The position numbers were made by a program, and so were the translations under genes. A stretch of DNA of 64,000 nt, from the NCBI GenBank assembly GCA_030427145.1, contig JAUHWT010000003.1, positions 62,001 through 126,000 on the forward strand. The letters are read 5' to 3'. The notes beneath the pieces are model-generated. The model searched no databases. It worked only from the letters and a program-made list of their open reading frames with translations, and was not told the origin of the DNA. Positions 25,730 through 37,630 of this stretch are shown one piece after another (the stretch's first letter is position 1; each line of letters opens with the position of its first letter). The DNA comes from Alphaproteobacteria bacterium. GTDB lineage: Bacteria; Pseudomonadota; Alphaproteobacteria; Rhodobacterales; Rhodobacteraceae.

Positions 25730-27529
25730 ATGACCGACATATCACACATCCGTAATTTTTCCATCGTGGCGCATATCGACCACGGAAAATCGACGCTTGC
25801 CGACCGGCTGATCCAGTCAACCGGCACGGTCGCTGACCGCGACATGAAAGCGCAACTGCTTGACAGCATGGATATCGAACGTGAGCGCGGTATTACAATC
25901 AAGGCCAACACGGTCCGTATCGATTACACGGCAAAAGATGGCGAGAAGTATATTCTGAACCTGATCGACACACCCGGTCATGTTGACTTTGCATACGAGG
26001 TTTCCCGGTCAATGCGGGCCGTTGAGGGCTCCCTGCTCGTAGTGGATGCCTCTCAGGGGGTCGAAGCACAGACCCTTGCGAATGTCTATCAGGCAATCGA
26101 TGCGGATCACGAAATCGTCGCGGTCCTGAACAAGGTGGACCTGCCCGCTGCCGAACCCGACAGGGTGCGGGAGCAGATTGAGGACGTCATTGGGATCGAT
26201 GCATCCGACGCCGTGGAAATATCCGCAAAAACCGGCCTGGGCATTCCGGATGTACTGGAAGCCATCGTGACCCGGCTGCCCGCACCAAAGGGAGATGCGA
26301 ACGCCCCCCTCAAAGTGATGCTCGTCGACAGCTGGTATGATGCCTATTTGGGCGTGGTGGTTTTGGTTCGTGTCCTTGATGGTAAACTGAAAAAAGGTGC
26401 CCGCATCCGGATGATGTCCACTAATGCGGTCTATCCCGTGGACCGCGTTGGGGTATTCACACCACAGATGGTCCAGGTTCCGGAACTCGGCCCCGGTGAA
26501 ATGGGATTCCTCACGGCCTCCATTAAACAGGTTCGTGACACCCGGGTTGGCGACACCATCACTACAGAGAAAAAGGGAACGGAGTCGATGCTCCCTGGCT
26601 TCAAGCCAGCCCAGCCGGTGGTGTTCTGTGGACTTTTCCCGGTGGACAGTGCGGAAATTGAGGATCTGCGCGACGCGATCGAAAAACTCCAGTTAAACGA
26701 TGCGAGTTTCTCGGCAGAGATGGAAACATCGGCCGCACTTGGATTTGGTTTCCGCTGCGGTTTCCTGGGACTTCTTCACCTCGAGGTCATTCGTGACAGG
26801 CTTGAGCGCGAATATGACATTGATCTGATCACAACCGCACCTTCGGTTATCTATCAGGTCTACATGAATGACGGCTCAATGATCGAGTTGCACAACCCGG
26901 CCGACATGCCGGAGATGGTTAAGGTCGATCATGTCGAGGAGCCAAGGATCAAGGCAACCGTTCTCGTACCCGATGAATTCCTCGGCGACGTACTGAAACT
27001 GTGCCAGGACCGTCGTGGCATCCAACTGGACCTCACCTATGCCGGGTCGCGGGCCATGGTCATTTACGACCTGCCGCTCAATGAGGTGGTCTTCGATTTC
27101 TACGACAGGCTAAAGTCAGTCACGAAGGGATACGCAAGTTTCGACTATCAGGTGACTGGATACCAGCAGGACGACCTCGTCAAAATGCAAATACTGGTGA
27201 ACGACGAGCCCGTGGACGCTCTCTCAATGATGGTTCACCGCGCCCGCGCCGAGTCCCGTGGCCGTGCCATGTGCGAAAAGCTGAAGGAGCTCATCCCACA
27301 GCATCTGTTCAAAATCCCCATTCAGGCCGCGATTGGCGGGCGTATCATCGCGCGGGAAACCATCTCCGCCCTGCGTAAAGACGTAACGGCAAAATGTTAC
27401 GGCGGCGACGTTTCGCGTAAGCGCAAGCTTCTGGACAAACAGAAGGCCGGCAAGAAAAAGATGCGTCAGTTTGGCCGCGTCGATATCCCGCAGGAAGCGT
27501 TCATTTCCGCTCTCAAGATGGACACCTGA
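25730..27529 (+). CDS. lepA: Elongation factor 4 (LepA) GTPase
   Basis: Ribosome-associated GTPase of 599 residues. G motifs: [33 protein letters not shown] and [11 protein letters not shown]. The LepA-specific C-terminus ([39 protein letters not shown]) is intact. Length is as usual for the family. Start at ATG 25730, giving the standard N-terminus [16 protein letters not shown]. Monocistronic. Confidence 0.97.
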   Translation: MTDISHIRNFSIVAHIDHGKSTLADRLIQSTGTVADRDMKAQLLDSMDIERERGITIKANTVRIDYTAKDGEKYILNLIDTPGHVDFAYEVSRSMRAVEGSLLVVDASQGVEAQTLANVYQAIDADHEIVAVLNKVDLPAAEPDRVREQIEDVIGIDASDAVEISAKTGLGIPDVLEAIVTRLPAPKGDANAPLKVMLVDSWYDAYLGVVVLVRVLDGKLKKGARIRMMSTNAVYPVDRVGVFTPQMVQVPELGPGEMGFLTASIKQVRDTRVGDTITTEKKGTESMLPGFKPAQPVVFCGLFPVDSAEIEDLRDAIEKLQLNDASFSAEMETSAALGFGFRCGFLGLLHLEVIRDRLEREYDIDLITTAPSVIYQVYMNDGSMIELHNPADMPEMVKVDHVEEPRIKATVLVPDEFLGDVLKLCQDRRGIQLDLTYAGSRAMVIYDLPLNEVVFDFYDRLKSVTKGYASFDYQVTGYQQDDLVKMQILVNDEPVDALSMMVHRARAESRGRAMCEKLKELIPQHLFKIPIQAAIGGRIIARETISALRKDVTAKCYGGDVSRKRKLLDKQKAGKKKMRQFGRVDIPQEAFISALKMDT

Positions 27530-27626
27530 CCGTTCACAAACTGGGATTGCGGGTGTCTCCGCAGGCAAGGCATTGTTTTCCCTGATGACCTGAGTCAATC
27601 ATGTCGGGCATTCGAGGTTCGACATC

Positions 27627-28121
27627 ATGCCCCAAATTTTCAGCCATCGCGACGCGCTGGAAGCCAACCTGGAGCGGCAACTGGAGGCAATCCGGGCATC
27701 CGACGCAAAGGTTCTCCTGCTTATTCCGACCTCCAGCTTGATGGTTGGCGTTTTGGCCGCTCTGCTTCGAAGTCGCGGTGTAGATGCACTGTCAGCCGTG
27801 TACGTGGCCGCGAGCATTGCCCCGATCATGGTGGCATATTTTTTCATCGGCATGACCCTGATCCCGAGAACCGGCAACGGCGCCAAGGGACGCTCCCTTC
27901 TCTTCTTTGGGACGATTTCCAAAAGATCGGTTGATGAGTTCAAGTCCGAATTCATGGCGATCTCTGAAGAAGACTACATCAATGACCTCGCGACGCAGTG
28001 CCACACTGTTTCAGTCATTGCCCGTCGCAAATATATTCATGTTCGAAATGCTTTTCTTGCCTTTTTCATCGCTCTCCCCTGCTGGGGCCTTGCGATTTAC
28101 GGTTTGTCTCCAGCGGTTTGA
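27627..28121 (+). CDS. Orphan Pycsar-effector-like membrane protein (DUF5706/PycTM)
   Basis: Protein of 164 residues with hydrophobic segments at about 29-47 (VLLLIPTSSLMVGVLAALL), 57-78 (VYVAASIAPIMVAYFFIGMTLI) and 140-160 (AFLAFFIALPCWGLAIYGL). The middle holds LLFFGTISKRSVDEFKSEF and DLATQCHTVSVIARRKYIHVRNA, which matches the pattern FFG-I ... DLA-Q-...-IA-RKY-.-R-A of the Pycsar effector transmembrane family. In Pycsar defence such proteins open membrane pores when a uridylate or cytidylate cyclase makes cUMP or cCMP. No cyclase gene is adjacent, so the trigger is unknown. Ribosome site GAGG precedes ATG 27627. Homology is inferred by eye. Confidence 0.7.
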   Translation: MPQIFSHRDALEANLERQLEAIRASDAKVLLLIPTSSLMVGVLAALLRSRGVDALSAVYVAASIAPIMVAYFFIGMTLIPRTGNGAKGRSLLFFGTISKRSVDEFKSEFMAISEEDYINDLATQCHTVSVIARRKYIHVRNAFLAFFIALPCWGLAIYGLSPAV

Positions 28122-28226
28122 GCAACCGGATCTCCAGTAACCATACCTGCAAACAACCGACACAATTTTCCGAAAATTTGTTAGGATGATGCCTCACCGT
28201 CAATCAAACGAGGGAGCCAGGGTCCT

Positions 28227-28673
28227 ATGGATAAGGCGAGGCAGAGTATCAGGTGCCTGACATTTATCACAATAGCCGCGTTCAGCACCGGACTGAACAG
28301 TGCCAGGGCACTCGAGGAAGCGACTGACCCGACACTCCCAAACGGATGGCAGTATGCCGGTGACCTGGAACAGCCCGCGGCGCCCGAAATTAACAACCAT
28401 CACAACCTTGTGTCGGATCTTGACGCCGACCAGAACGAAGACTCGGGCATCCAGGTTGTGAGGGGAAGGGCACCTGCGAAGCAAACCGTGCTCGCGCCGT
28501 ATTGCGACTGCACCAATAATGGAGACACAGTCATCATTATACGTGACGCCTACCTCTACGAACCGGATGCCGGAAACTGGCGCAACGCGTTCTCGCGGCG
28601 GCACAGTTGGCAGGACTGGACCATAGAACGCGTCGAAGCCCGCAGGAAGCTGTACAGATCCGGTTTGTACTAA
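28227..28673 (+). CDS. Secreted hypothetical protein
   Basis: Protein of 148 residues with an N-terminal signal peptide ([19 protein letters not shown], cleavage likely after ARA at about residue 28). The mature part contains [26 protein letters not shown] and an arginine-rich end. I recognise no domain. Start at ATG 28227 with an AGGG-containing leader. It ends with a 4-base overlap with the convergent pta gene and lies 105 bases behind the Pycsar-effector-like gene; a joint transcript is possible but not shown. Confidence 0.65.
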   Translation: MDKARQSIRCLTFITIAAFSTGLNSARALEEATDPTLPNGWQYAGDLEQPAAPEINNHHNLVSDLDADQNEDSGIQVVRGRAPAKQTVLAPYCDCTNNGDTVIIIRDAYLYEPDAGNWRNAFSRRHSWQDWTIERVEARRKLYRSGLY

Positions 28674-29671
28674 ACCTCCAGCGCGGCCGCCTGGCGCGCG
28701 GTGACGGCAATCACGTTCAGGACGTCCTCCGTGGTGCAGCCTCTTGAAAGGTCATTGGCCGGCGCCGCAAGCCCCTGAAGTATTGGGCCTGTCGCTTCCG
28801 CACCACCGATCCGCTGGGCAATCTTGTAGCCGATATTGCCAGCCTCGAGGCCTGGGAAAACGAAAACGTTTGCGTGGCCGGCAACATCCGAACCCGGGGC
28901 CTTGGATGCTCCGACCGCGGGAACAAACGCGGCATCAAACTGCATCTCCCCATCAACTTTGAGATTTGCGTTCTTTGAACGAACCAGCGCCGTTGCTTCA
29001 GCCACCTTGTCGACGAGAGCGTGGGACGCACTTCCCTTCGTCGAGAAACTGAGCATGGCGACGCGCGCCTCCCGGCCAGTCAGATCCGTGAAAGATCTCG
29101 CGGATGCCAAGGCAATCTCCGACAACTCTTCCGCATTCGGCTGAATGACCATGCCACAGTCGGAGAACACCAATACGTTGTTGTCCGGAAACCGCGTCTC
29201 ATCCAACCGCATCAAGAAATAGCTGGACACCATTCCCACGCCAGCACCCCGCCCGATCATCTGCAGCGCCGCACGGACGGTATCAGACGTGGTGGCTCTA
29301 GCCCCACCGATTGTACCCGCAGCCAATCCCGCCCGCACCATGAGTGCGGAAAAGACCAGAGGATCGCGCACGGCGATAGACGCGGAGTCATGCGTCATGC
29401 CTTTCTTCGCCCTGAGTTCAACCAGCAGATCAATCAGTTGCGGGAGCTTCGCAGAAGCCGATGGATCATCGATCGCTACAGTGTCCGGATTACCGCCAGC
29501 CGAGGCAACGGCAGCCCTAACGGCGCCGGTTTCACCCACCAGTAAAACATTCGCCAGCCCTTCCCCAACCGCGGTCACCGCAGCCTTTGCAACCCGCGGA
29601 TCCTCACCCTCCGACAACACAATCGGCTTTTCCAACATGGGAGGAGAAAGGAACTCATGTAATGGCTTCAT
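28670..29671 (-). CDS. pta: Phosphate acetyltransferase (short form)
   Basis: Enzyme of 333 residues that interconverts acetyl-CoA and acetyl phosphate. It has the PTA_PTB fold signatures [63 protein letters not shown] and the C-terminal [45 protein letters not shown]. The N-terminal DRTGG and P-loop parts of the long Pta form are absent. Start at ATG 29671 ([12 protein letters not shown]). No ackA is adjacent, so acetyl phosphate may serve C2-sulfonate or regulatory metabolism instead of acetate kinase. Confidence 0.93.
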   Translation of the reverse strand: MKPLHEFLSPPMLEKPIVLSEGEDPRVAKAAVTAVGEGLANVLLVGETGAVRAAVASAGGNPDTVAIDDPSASAKLPQLIDLLVELRAKKGMTHDSASIAVRDPLVFSALMVRAGLAAGTIGGARATTSDTVRAALQMIGRGAGVGMVSSYFLMRLDETRFPDNNVLVFSDCGMVIQPNAEELSEIALASARSFTDLTGREARVAMLSFSTKGSASHALVDKVAEATALVRSKNANLKVDGEMQFDAAFVPAVGASKAPGSDVAGHANVFVFPGLEAGNIGYKIAQRIGGAEATGPILQGLAAPANDLSRGCTTEDVLNVIAVTARQAAALEV

Positions 29672-29831
29672 ATTCTTCGCCTGTCGTACCACCGCACCGG
29701 TCGTTTCACCAGGTGTGGCCTGAATTCATCAACTGCCGATATGGCACATCAGCGTGCCCTGCCCTCAAATGACAAAATGCGCCACAGTCGGATAGGGCCA
29801 ACGCGACATTTAAATCAGACCAGATAACGCC

Positions 29832-30722
29832 TCAGGCCGATTTCGGTACAATGGCGCCCCGAAACCCGACCACATGCGAAGCGCACCTGTGACCCGCCAT
29901 CATTGCGTCTGCAAGCGAACCCGATTTAATGTATTCCGCCAAAAAACCGCCATTGAAGCTGTCGCCAGCTGCGGTCGTATCGACAACCCGCTCCGCCGGT
30001 TCAAACGTCTGTTCGACGGCATCCTCCTCCCGGATCGAAAGAGGACCGGTTGCACCACGTTTCAGCGAACCTTTACCCACGTTCCATGACCGGAAGCGCT
30101 CGATCACTCCCTGTTCATCATCATCACCAAACAGGGCCATTTCGTCATCCACACTGGGAAGCGCGATATCGGACATTCGCCATGCCCGTTCCACCACGGC
30201 CCGCGCTGTTGACACGTCGGACCACAGCCGGGGCCTGTAGTTCGAGTCGAAGGCAAACAGTCCGCCACGGCTTCGATAGTCACTCAGCCAGGAAAACAGC
30301 GACTCCCGCGCCTCCGGCGAAATGACAGCCAAAGTAATCGCCGACAGGTAGACTACGCCGGCACCCTCCAGAGCCTCAAACCCATCCCTCTGAAACAGGC
30401 GTCTCGCCGCGGAGTTCTCACGCCAGTACAGGAACGACCGCTCACCGTTTTCATCAGTATTGATCGCGTAGAGACCAGTCAAAAGCCCTTCCAGACGGGT
30501 CATGCCCGAGACGTCAATGCCCTCTGACGCCACAAAATCCCGCAGCCTGTCCGAAAGGACATCGTCACCGACCAGAGAAACAAAGCTGACATCGTGATCC
30601 GGCGGTAAATTTCGACGAAGGTAAATCGCCGTATTGAGCACATCTCCCGCAAACCCCATCGTCGCGGAGTCGCCATCAAGCGACAGTTCAACCATCGCCT
30701 CGCCGGCGCACGCAATCCTCAC
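29832..30722 (-). CDS. kdgK: 2-keto-3-deoxygluconate kinase (PfkB family)
   Basis: Sugar kinase of 296 residues that phosphorylates 2-keto-3-deoxygluconate, the common product of uronate and altronate/gluconate dehydration. PfkB features: N-terminal GEAMVELS ... GFAGDVLNTAIYL, VSFVSLVGDDVLSDRL, and the C-terminal anion hole DTTAAGDSFNGGFLAEY (GAGD replaced by AAGD, common in KDG kinases). The start is a GTG at 30722 behind AAAGGGGGA. It follows aroQ by 21 bases and lies near the divergent uxaA, fitting a sugar-acid pathway. Confidence 0.88.
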   Translation of the reverse strand: MRIACAGEAMVELSLDGDSATMGFAGDVLNTAIYLRRNLPPDHDVSFVSLVGDDVLSDRLRDFVASEGIDVSGMTRLEGLLTGLYAINTDENGERSFLYWRENSAARRLFQRDGFEALEGAGVVYLSAITLAVISPEARESLFSWLSDYRSRGGLFAFDSNYRPRLWSDVSTARAVVERAWRMSDIALPSVDDEMALFGDDDEQGVIERFRSWNVGKGSLKRGATGPLSIREEDAVEQTFEPAERVVDTTAAGDSFNGGFLAEYIKSGSLADAMMAGHRCASHVVGFRGAIVPKSA

Positions 30723-30743
30723 AGTGTATCCCCCTTTACGTAT

Positions 30744-31184
30744 TCAGGACCGCACGAGGCGGTCAATTCTTTGCATTGCCAGCATGTATCCCTGCGTTCC
30801 GCAGCCCGCGATGACGCCGTCCGCACGGGAGGAAACGAAAGAGTGGTGCCGGAATTCCTCACGCTTGTGGATGTTCGAAATATGGACCTCAATTACCGGA
30901 CCATCGAACGTGTTCAACGCGTCCAGTATCGCCACCGAGGTATGGGAATAGGCAGCCGGATTGATGATGATACCCACCGCGTCTTCCCGAGCTTCATGAA
31001 TCCAGTCAACGATGGCCCCCTCATGGCTGCTCTGCAGGAAACGAACGTCCAGATTGATATCCGAACCCAGGTCCACACACTGCTTTTCAACATCAGCCAA
31101 TGTCTCAGGCCCGTAGACCTCGGGCTGGCGGACGCCCAGCAGGTTAAGATTGGGACCATTGATGACATAGACACGTTTATCCAT
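30744..31184 (-). CDS. aroQ: 3-dehydroquinate dehydratase, type II
   Basis: Enzyme of 146 residues with the full type II signature: [21 protein letters not shown] (the start loop with the catalytic Arg/Tyr), [35 protein letters not shown] and [19 protein letters not shown]. It normally works in the shikimate pathway or quinate breakdown. Start at ATG 31184, since the frame upstream has no homology. Unusually, it is the promoter-proximal gene of an aroQ-kdgK pair facing uxaA, so it may have a second role in sugar-acid or quinate catabolism. Confidence 0.93.
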   Translation of the reverse strand: MDKRVYVINGPNLNLLGVRQPEVYGPETLADVEKQCVDLGSDINLDVRFLQSSHEGAIVDWIHEAREDAVGIIINPAAYSHTSVAILDALNTFDGPVIEVHISNIHKREEFRHHSFVSSRADGVIAGCGTQGYMLAMQRIDRLVRS

Positions 31185-31221
31185 TTCGGTGATCCCTGCT
31201 CCCAATGTTTTTGCTCCGTTA

Positions 31222-31233
31222 CCCGTAAACGGG
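31222..31233. promoter_or_regulatory. Short palindrome in the kdgK/aroQ-uxaA divergent promoter region
   Basis: CCCGT-AA-ACGGG is a 5+2+5 inverted repeat in the 164-base gap between aroQ and uxaA. It could be an operator for a LacI or GntR type sugar-acid regulator controlling both directions. No matching regulator is adjacent. Chance occurrence cannot be excluded. Confidence 0.3.
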
Positions 31234-31348
31234 AACGAGCTTTTTGGCCAGATGGTTGCTCCACCGCGCCGGAACAAAAGTCGTGGGTTTTGTTTTCCGG
31301 TCAAAAGCGTAAGAGTACGGCAAAAGACATAAATGCAAGAGCCAACAA

Positions 31349-32881
31349 ATGCCCGCTTCCAATCCGCTTCTGAAACTTCACGCCAGCGACAACATCTCGG
31401 TCGTAGCCCGCAGGCTCGATCCGGGGTCGCAGCCCCTTGGAACCGGACCTTCGCTCGAACAGCCTCTGTCCGCGGGGCACAAGATAGCCAATGTGGCCAT
31501 CCCAAATGGCGGAGCGATTTACAAATTCGGTCAGATTATCGGCTACGCCAGCCAGGATATCTCCGCCGGTGAACACGTACACACGCATAACTGCGCATTT
31601 GGAAGCCATGACCAGGAATATGAAATAGGCGTGGATCTGGAGGCGGCCAGTGCGGCCATTCCCAAGCCAGCGCCGAAGCAGTTTATGGGTTACCGTCGAC
31701 CGAACGGTCAGGTTGGAACGCGCAATATGATTGCCATCTGCGCCACGGTGAACTGTTCCGCCACGGTAATTCGGCGCGCCGCGGACAAAATCAACTCGTC
31801 CGGCATGCTCGACGACTACCCCAACGTTGATGGCGTTGCCGCCTTCAGTCACGGCACCGGCTGCGCCATGGCGACGAACAGCCCGGGTTATGCAAACCTG
31901 CAAAGGGTGCTCTGGGGCCACGCAACCCACGCCAACGTGGGTGCGGCGATTTTCGTGGGTCTGGGCTGCGAGGTGATGCAGATTGCCCGCATGAAGACCA
32001 TGTTCGACTCGAATGGTCAGGAACGGTTTCATGGCCTGACCATTCAGGACACCGGGGGGACAACGAAAACAATTGAGCGTATCATCGAACAGGTCCGCGA
32101 ACTTCTGCCCGAGGTCAATGCGATTGAGCGCGAACCGGTGCCGGCATCCGAACTGAAACTTGCCCTGCAGTGCGGCGGATCCGATGGGCTTTCAGGCGTC
32201 ACGGCCAACCCAGCACTTGGAGCGGCAAGCGATCTGCTCGTTGGACTGGGCGGAACGGTCATTCTCGCGGAAACCCCGGAGATCTACGGCGCCGAACAGC
32301 TTCTCCTGCGTCGGGCTGCCGACCGTGAGACTGCGGACAAACTCATCGAACGCATTCGCTGGTGGGAGGAATACACCCGCATCAATAACGGGTCGATGGA
32401 TAACAACCCCTCACCGGGAAACAAGGCGGGCGGACTGACCACGATCCTGGAAAAATCACTTGGCGCCGCGGCCAAGGGCGGCACAACGCCGCTAACCGAA
32501 GTGTTGCAGTACGGCGAAGTGTCGAAAAAACCGGGTTTTTCCTTCATGGATTCGCCCGGTTACGACCCCGCCTCGGTAACCGGCCAAATTTCAAGCGGTG
32601 CACAGGTGGTCGTTTTCACCACCGGACGCGGCTCCGCCTTCGGCTCCAAGCCAGCCCCGACAATCAAGGTCGCAACAAACGACCGGTTGTTTGAGGCCAT
32701 GCCCGACGACATGGACATCAACTGCGGCGACATCGTATCTCAGGGTGTTTCCATTCAGGATAAAGGCGAACAGATTCTCGATCATGTCCTGCGCGTGGCG
32801 TCGGGCGAGAAATCGAAGAGTGAAGCACTTGGGCTGGGCGACCACGAGTTCGTTCCTTGGCAGATCGGAGCCGTCATGTAG
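31349..32881 (+). CDS. uxaA: UxaA-family altronate/galactarate-type dehydratase
   Basis: Lyase of 510 residues. The N-terminal SAF domain (about 10-95; [12 protein letters not shown] ... [10 protein letters not shown]) is followed by the large catalytic domain with [108 protein letters not shown] and [17 protein letters not shown]. The conserved cysteines and histidines fit an iron-dependent dehydratase of altronate, galactarate or a related acid; the exact substrate cannot be read off. The product of altronate dehydration is 2-keto-3-deoxygluconate, which matches the neighbouring kinase. Confidence 0.9.
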   Translation: MPASNPLLKLHASDNISVVARRLDPGSQPLGTGPSLEQPLSAGHKIANVAIPNGGAIYKFGQIIGYASQDISAGEHVHTHNCAFGSHDQEYEIGVDLEAASAAIPKPAPKQFMGYRRPNGQVGTRNMIAICATVNCSATVIRRAADKINSSGMLDDYPNVDGVAAFSHGTGCAMATNSPGYANLQRVLWGHATHANVGAAIFVGLGCEVMQIARMKTMFDSNGQERFHGLTIQDTGGTTKTIERIIEQVRELLPEVNAIEREPVPASELKLALQCGGSDGLSGVTANPALGAASDLLVGLGGTVILAETPEIYGAEQLLLRRAADRETADKLIERIRWWEEYTRINNGSMDNNPSPGNKAGGLTTILEKSLGAAAKGGTTPLTEVLQYGEVSKKPGFSFMDSPGYDPASVTGQISSGAQVVVFTTGRGSAFGSKPAPTIKVATNDRLFEAMPDDMDINCGDIVSQGVSIQDKGEQILDHVLRVASGEKSKSEALGLGDHEFVPWQIGAVM

Positions 32882-32910
32882 CTGCGACTGCCCTGGTGCG
32901 GTTCAAAAAA

Positions 32911-32937
32911 AAGCGTCACGGAATTTCCGTGACGCTT
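32911..32937. terminator. Bidirectional rho-independent terminator between uxaA and guaB
   Basis: An 11-bp stem AAGCGTCACGG / CCGTGACGCTT with a 5-base loop (AATTT) is flanked by A8 on the left and T7 on the right. It ends both convergent genes, uxaA and guaB. Confidence 0.93.
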
Positions 32938-32969
32938 TTTTTAATGTGCAATTTGTAGGAGCTTTGCGA

Positions 32970-34448
<1,479 letters not shown>

Positions 34449-34584
34449 TCAGGCCGGTCCTATTCCATGGACCGGGTAAAATGAAAAGACTTGGAGGCTG
34501 ACATCCACGAATTCTTCACGGAAAATGTAGTAGCGCGCGCTGTTTTTCGAACCAGATGCACCGCCAACACCACCGCGGGACAGG

Positions 34585-35310
34585 TTACTCTTCGCCCGGC
34601 CTTCCCCGAAACCCGGTCGCTACGAGGAACTTTTCCGACGAGTCTGAACGGCTTGCCGGCGGCTTGAAGTGAACCACCTTGGCAAACGCAAGATTGAGCC
34701 TGCGGATTAAATTGGCTTCGGCGCCTCCGGCCAGCACCTTGGCGACAAACGTGCCGCCGGGTTCGAGCACGTCCATAGCGAACTCAGCCGCCGCCTCGCA
34801 CAGGCCCATGATTCGAAGATGATCTGTCCCGGCATGCCCCGAGGACTTCGCGGCCATGTCCGAGATAACCGCATCCGCCGATCCATCAAGCCATTGACGG
34901 ACCTTTTCGTCCGCGCCCTCATCAAGGAAATCCAAAACGTGGATCTCGGCACCCGGAATGGGATCGACCTCCTGAAGGTCCACGCCCAATACCGTGCCTT
35001 TAGGTTTTTTTCGGTTTTGGCCGAGGGAATTAACACGCGCTACAGCAACCTGACACCAACCGCCCGGCGCACATCCCAGATCCACAACTCTGGCGCCCGG
35101 TTTCAAAAAACCAAACCGATCATCAATCTCGATGATTTTATAGGCCGCCCGCCCCCGATATCCCTCAGCTTTCGCGCGCTGAACATAGGGATCATTCAAC
35201 TGCCGCTCCAACCAGCGTGTGGAGGACAGCTTGCGGCCCTTGGCCGTTTTGACACGCACACGCAGGTCCCGGCGTCCGCGCCCCGAATTTGGCTTTCCAG
35301 GTTTTTTCAA
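34585..35310 (-). CDS. rlmE: 23S rRNA 2'-O-methyltransferase RlmE (FtsJ/RrmJ)
   Basis: SAM-dependent enzyme that methylates U2552 of 23S rRNA. Motifs: [37 protein letters not shown] (K of the KDKE set and the SAM loop), [26 protein letters not shown] (catalytic Asp) and [15 protein letters not shown] (catalytic Lys). I place the start at TTG 35310, which overlaps the ppx stop as TTGA and gives [24 protein letters not shown] as a basic N-terminus (241 residues). A longer frame would run deep into ppx. The basic extension is normal for alphaproteobacteria. Confidence 0.9.
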   Translation of the reverse strand: MKKPGKPNSGRGRRDLRVRVKTAKGRKLSSTRWLERQLNDPYVQRAKAEGYRGRAAYKIIEIDDRFGFLKPGARVVDLGCAPGGWCQVAVARVNSLGQNRKKPKGTVLGVDLQEVDPIPGAEIHVLDFLDEGADEKVRQWLDGSADAVISDMAAKSSGHAGTDHLRIMGLCEAAAEFAMDVLEPGGTFVAKVLAGGAEANLIRRLNLAFAKVVHFKPPASRSDSSEKFLVATGFRGRPGEE

Positions 35311-36446
35311 CGGTGCCCTGCCATTCCGGAGTAAGCTCCGTTTGCACTCATCATGGCAAACAACATGCCCTCGCGAAGCCCACGATCGGCTACGCGCATG
35401 GAATCCGTAGGCCAAATCCGCAGCAGTGTCTGCAAAATCGCGGCACCGGACATGATCAGTTCCGACCGGTCTCGACCGAGGCCAATATCGTTTCGTCGCC
35501 CTTCCGGTCCCAGTTTCAGGAACCTTGCGATCACATCCTCAATAGCTTTTGTCGAAAGCCGCATACCATCAACCTTGCGTCTGTCATAGCGCCGCAAGCC
35601 AAGATGCGCGGCGCCGACCGTGGTAACCGTGCCCGACGTACCGATCATCTGAAACCGCGACAACTGCTCGTCTGAGAGAATTTCCTGATACGGCTTAAAA
35701 CCGGCCAGTTGCTCCTCAAAATACCACGACATAAGCGCGAACCGTGCAGCATCATCGGTAACGTCCGAATACCTCTCGTGCAGCGTCGCCACGCCGAGCG
35801 GGACCGAAATGAAGTCGACGATACGCGCCCGGTCTTTGGTCAGGGCTTCCGTGCCGCCCATCTGAAGGTTCACAATGGCCTGCGCCCTGCGTTCCCTGGG
35901 AACATCCATAAGGTCGATCCAGACCAGCTCGGTCGAGCCGCCACCAATATCGAACACGAGGACCTGACGCGCCGACGAAGCAACCAGCGGCGCACAGGAA
36001 ATCACGGCGAGGCGTGCTTCCTCTTCCGGGCGGATCAACTCAAGATTGAGACCCGTTCGCTTTTCCGCCAGCCGAAGAAAATCAATTCCGTTGCCTGCCC
36101 TACGGCAGGCTTCAGTCGCCACAAGCCGCAGATTTCCAGCATTCCGAATGCGGTGTTTCTTCAGCTTGTCAGCGCATATCTCCAGTGCGGAGATTGTACG
36201 CGCAATACCGCCCCGCGAAAGGTTTCCGGTTCTCTCCAGACCGGATCCGAGGCGCACGGATTTTGCGAAAGCATCGACCACACGAAAATGCCCGGCATCG
36301 GGTGTAGCGATCAACATGCGGCAGCTGTTGGTTCCCAGATCCAACGCCGCATAAAGCTCTGGACTGGTCTGCGCAGGCGCATTTACCGGACGCTTACGCG
36401 CCAAAGCATCGGGTTCCTGCGCAGCATCCGTAAGATTCTGCGCCAT
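35307..36446 (-). CDS. ppx: Exopolyphosphatase/guanosine pentaphosphate phosphatase (Ppx/GppA)
   Basis: ASKHA-fold phosphatase of 379 residues. N-terminal [14 protein letters not shown], then [45 protein letters not shown], and the second phosphate loop [13 protein letters not shown]. It hydrolyses polyphosphate and/or pppGpp, the usual annotation for this short alphaproteobacterial form, which lacks the C-terminal HD part. Its stop overlaps the rlmE start, so the two are translationally coupled. Confidence 0.9.
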   Translation of the reverse strand: MAQNLTDAAQEPDALARKRPVNAPAQTSPELYAALDLGTNSCRMLIATPDAGHFRVVDAFAKSVRLGSGLERTGNLSRGGIARTISALEICADKLKKHRIRNAGNLRLVATEACRRAGNGIDFLRLAEKRTGLNLELIRPEEEARLAVISCAPLVASSARQVLVFDIGGGSTELVWIDLMDVPRERRAQAIVNLQMGGTEALTKDRARIVDFISVPLGVATLHERYSDVTDDAARFALMSWYFEEQLAGFKPYQEILSDEQLSRFQMIGTSGTVTTVGAAHLGLRRYDRRKVDGMRLSTKAIEDVIARFLKLGPEGRRNDIGLGRDRSELIMSGAAILQTLLRIWPTDSMRVADRGLREGMLFAMMSANGAYSGMAGHR

Positions 36447-36595
36447 CTATGCCAAATTTCTTCTTGCGGAACATTCCGCAGGTTTAAGATGACGCTACAG
36501 GAGACTGCAATCCATGGCAAGATTTCCATCCATCAATATCAACGCAACCAAACGGCCACGTTGATACAAATCCACCTGCTTTGACGTCTGCAGTA

Positions 36596-37489
36596 TCAGG
36601 CCGCGCCAGCCTGTCCGGCCGCCACCAGAGGTGCCGCCTCATAGCCAAGAGCGCGGCAGATATCCCAGGTGAGATCCGGATTGTTCAGAGTGTAGAAATG
36701 CAGACTGTCAACGCCCTCCTGAACCAACCTGTCACACTGCTCGGAAGCAATGGATACAGCCAGAAGGTGCTCCTGCTCCGCATCTTTAGCATATCCAAAC
36801 GCCTTGGTCATCCAGTCGGGGACGCCCGCTCCACAGCGTTTCGCGAAGTTCCGCATTTTGTCGAAGTTTTCGACAGGCAGGATGCCGGGGATAATCGGCA
36901 CATGAATGCCCGCCTTTTCACAGCGGTCCCTAAAGCGCAGAAAATCATCCGTCTCGAAACAGAACTGGGTGATGATCCTCGACGCACCGGCCTCAACCTT
37001 GCGCTTCAGATACCGGGTTTCCTGCTCAATGCTTTCAGCTTCCGGGTGGACCTCCGGATAACCGGCAACCGCGATATCGAAGTCGCCAATCGCGGAAAGT
37101 CCCTCAACAAGTTCTGCAGCACTGGCAAATCCGTCAGGGTGCGGTTCGAATTTCGACGCTCCACCGGGCGCATCGCCACGCAAGGCGACAATCCGGCGCA
37201 CGCCCATGCGGGCATAGGAACGCGCGACGTCGAGAGTTTCTTCCCGGGACGCACCGACACAGGTCAGATGCCCCGCAACATTGAGGCGCGCACGCTCAAT
37301 GATCGTCCGAATGGCAACATTGGTCCGGTCACGTGTTGTGCCACCCGCACCATAGGTCACCGACACGTAATCGGGAGCCAGAGGCGCAAGGCGCTCAACC
37401 GTCCGCCACAAACGAAGTTCAGCCTTCGGAGTACTGGGGGGGAAAAATTCGAAAGACAGGCCCGCAGGAGCCTTTGAAGTATTGGTCAT
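36596..37489 (-). CDS. metF: Methylenetetrahydrofolate reductase MetF
   Basis: FAD enzyme of 297 residues that makes 5-methyl-tetrahydrofolate, the methyl donor for methionine synthase. Motifs: LSFEFFPPSTPKAE with the catalytic Glu, PDYVSVTYGAGGTTRDRT, GHLTCVGASREE, IVALRGDAPGG, AGYPEVHPEA, RIITQFCFETDDF, PIIPGILPV and the C-terminal LHFYTLNNPDLTW. Start at ATG 37489, immediately before the conserved FEFFPP region. Divergent from the one-carbon operon at 37631-43061, with a 141-base shared control region. Confidence 0.95.
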   Translation of the reverse strand: MTNTSKAPAGLSFEFFPPSTPKAELRLWRTVERLAPLAPDYVSVTYGAGGTTRDRTNVAIRTIIERARLNVAGHLTCVGASREETLDVARSYARMGVRRIVALRGDAPGGASKFEPHPDGFASAAELVEGLSAIGDFDIAVAGYPEVHPEAESIEQETRYLKRKVEAGASRIITQFCFETDDFLRFRDRCEKAGIHVPIIPGILPVENFDKMRNFAKRCGAGVPDWMTKAFGYAKDAEQEHLLAVSIASEQCDRLVQEGVDSLHFYTLNNPDLTWDICRALGYEAAPLVAAGQAGAA

Positions 37490-37586
37490 GATGCACCGGT
37501 CCATACCGACAATGAGATTTGCAGTTGCGGAATATACAGGTGGATATTTCATCCGGCAATCTTTATCTGCCAAATATTTTACGAAT

Positions 37587-37604
37587 GCCCGCTAACGTGC
37601 GGGC
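37587..37604 (+). promoter_or_regulatory. Hairpin in the leader of the one-carbon operon
   Basis: GCCCGC and GCGGGC form a 6-bp stem with a 6-base loop in the 141-base gap between metF and the operon starting at 37631; a GGAGG ribosome site follows about 10 bases later. It does not match a SAM or SAH riboswitch I recognise. It may be a leader hairpin or chance. Confidence 0.3.
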
Positions 37605-37630
37605 CCTGGACGCAGGAGGCAACGGACCAC

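Noticed and set aside
37490-37630. SAM or SAH riboswitch controlling the one-carbon operon
   Set aside because: Only one small hairpin is present; it does not match riboswitch classes I know, and the leader is too short for most.
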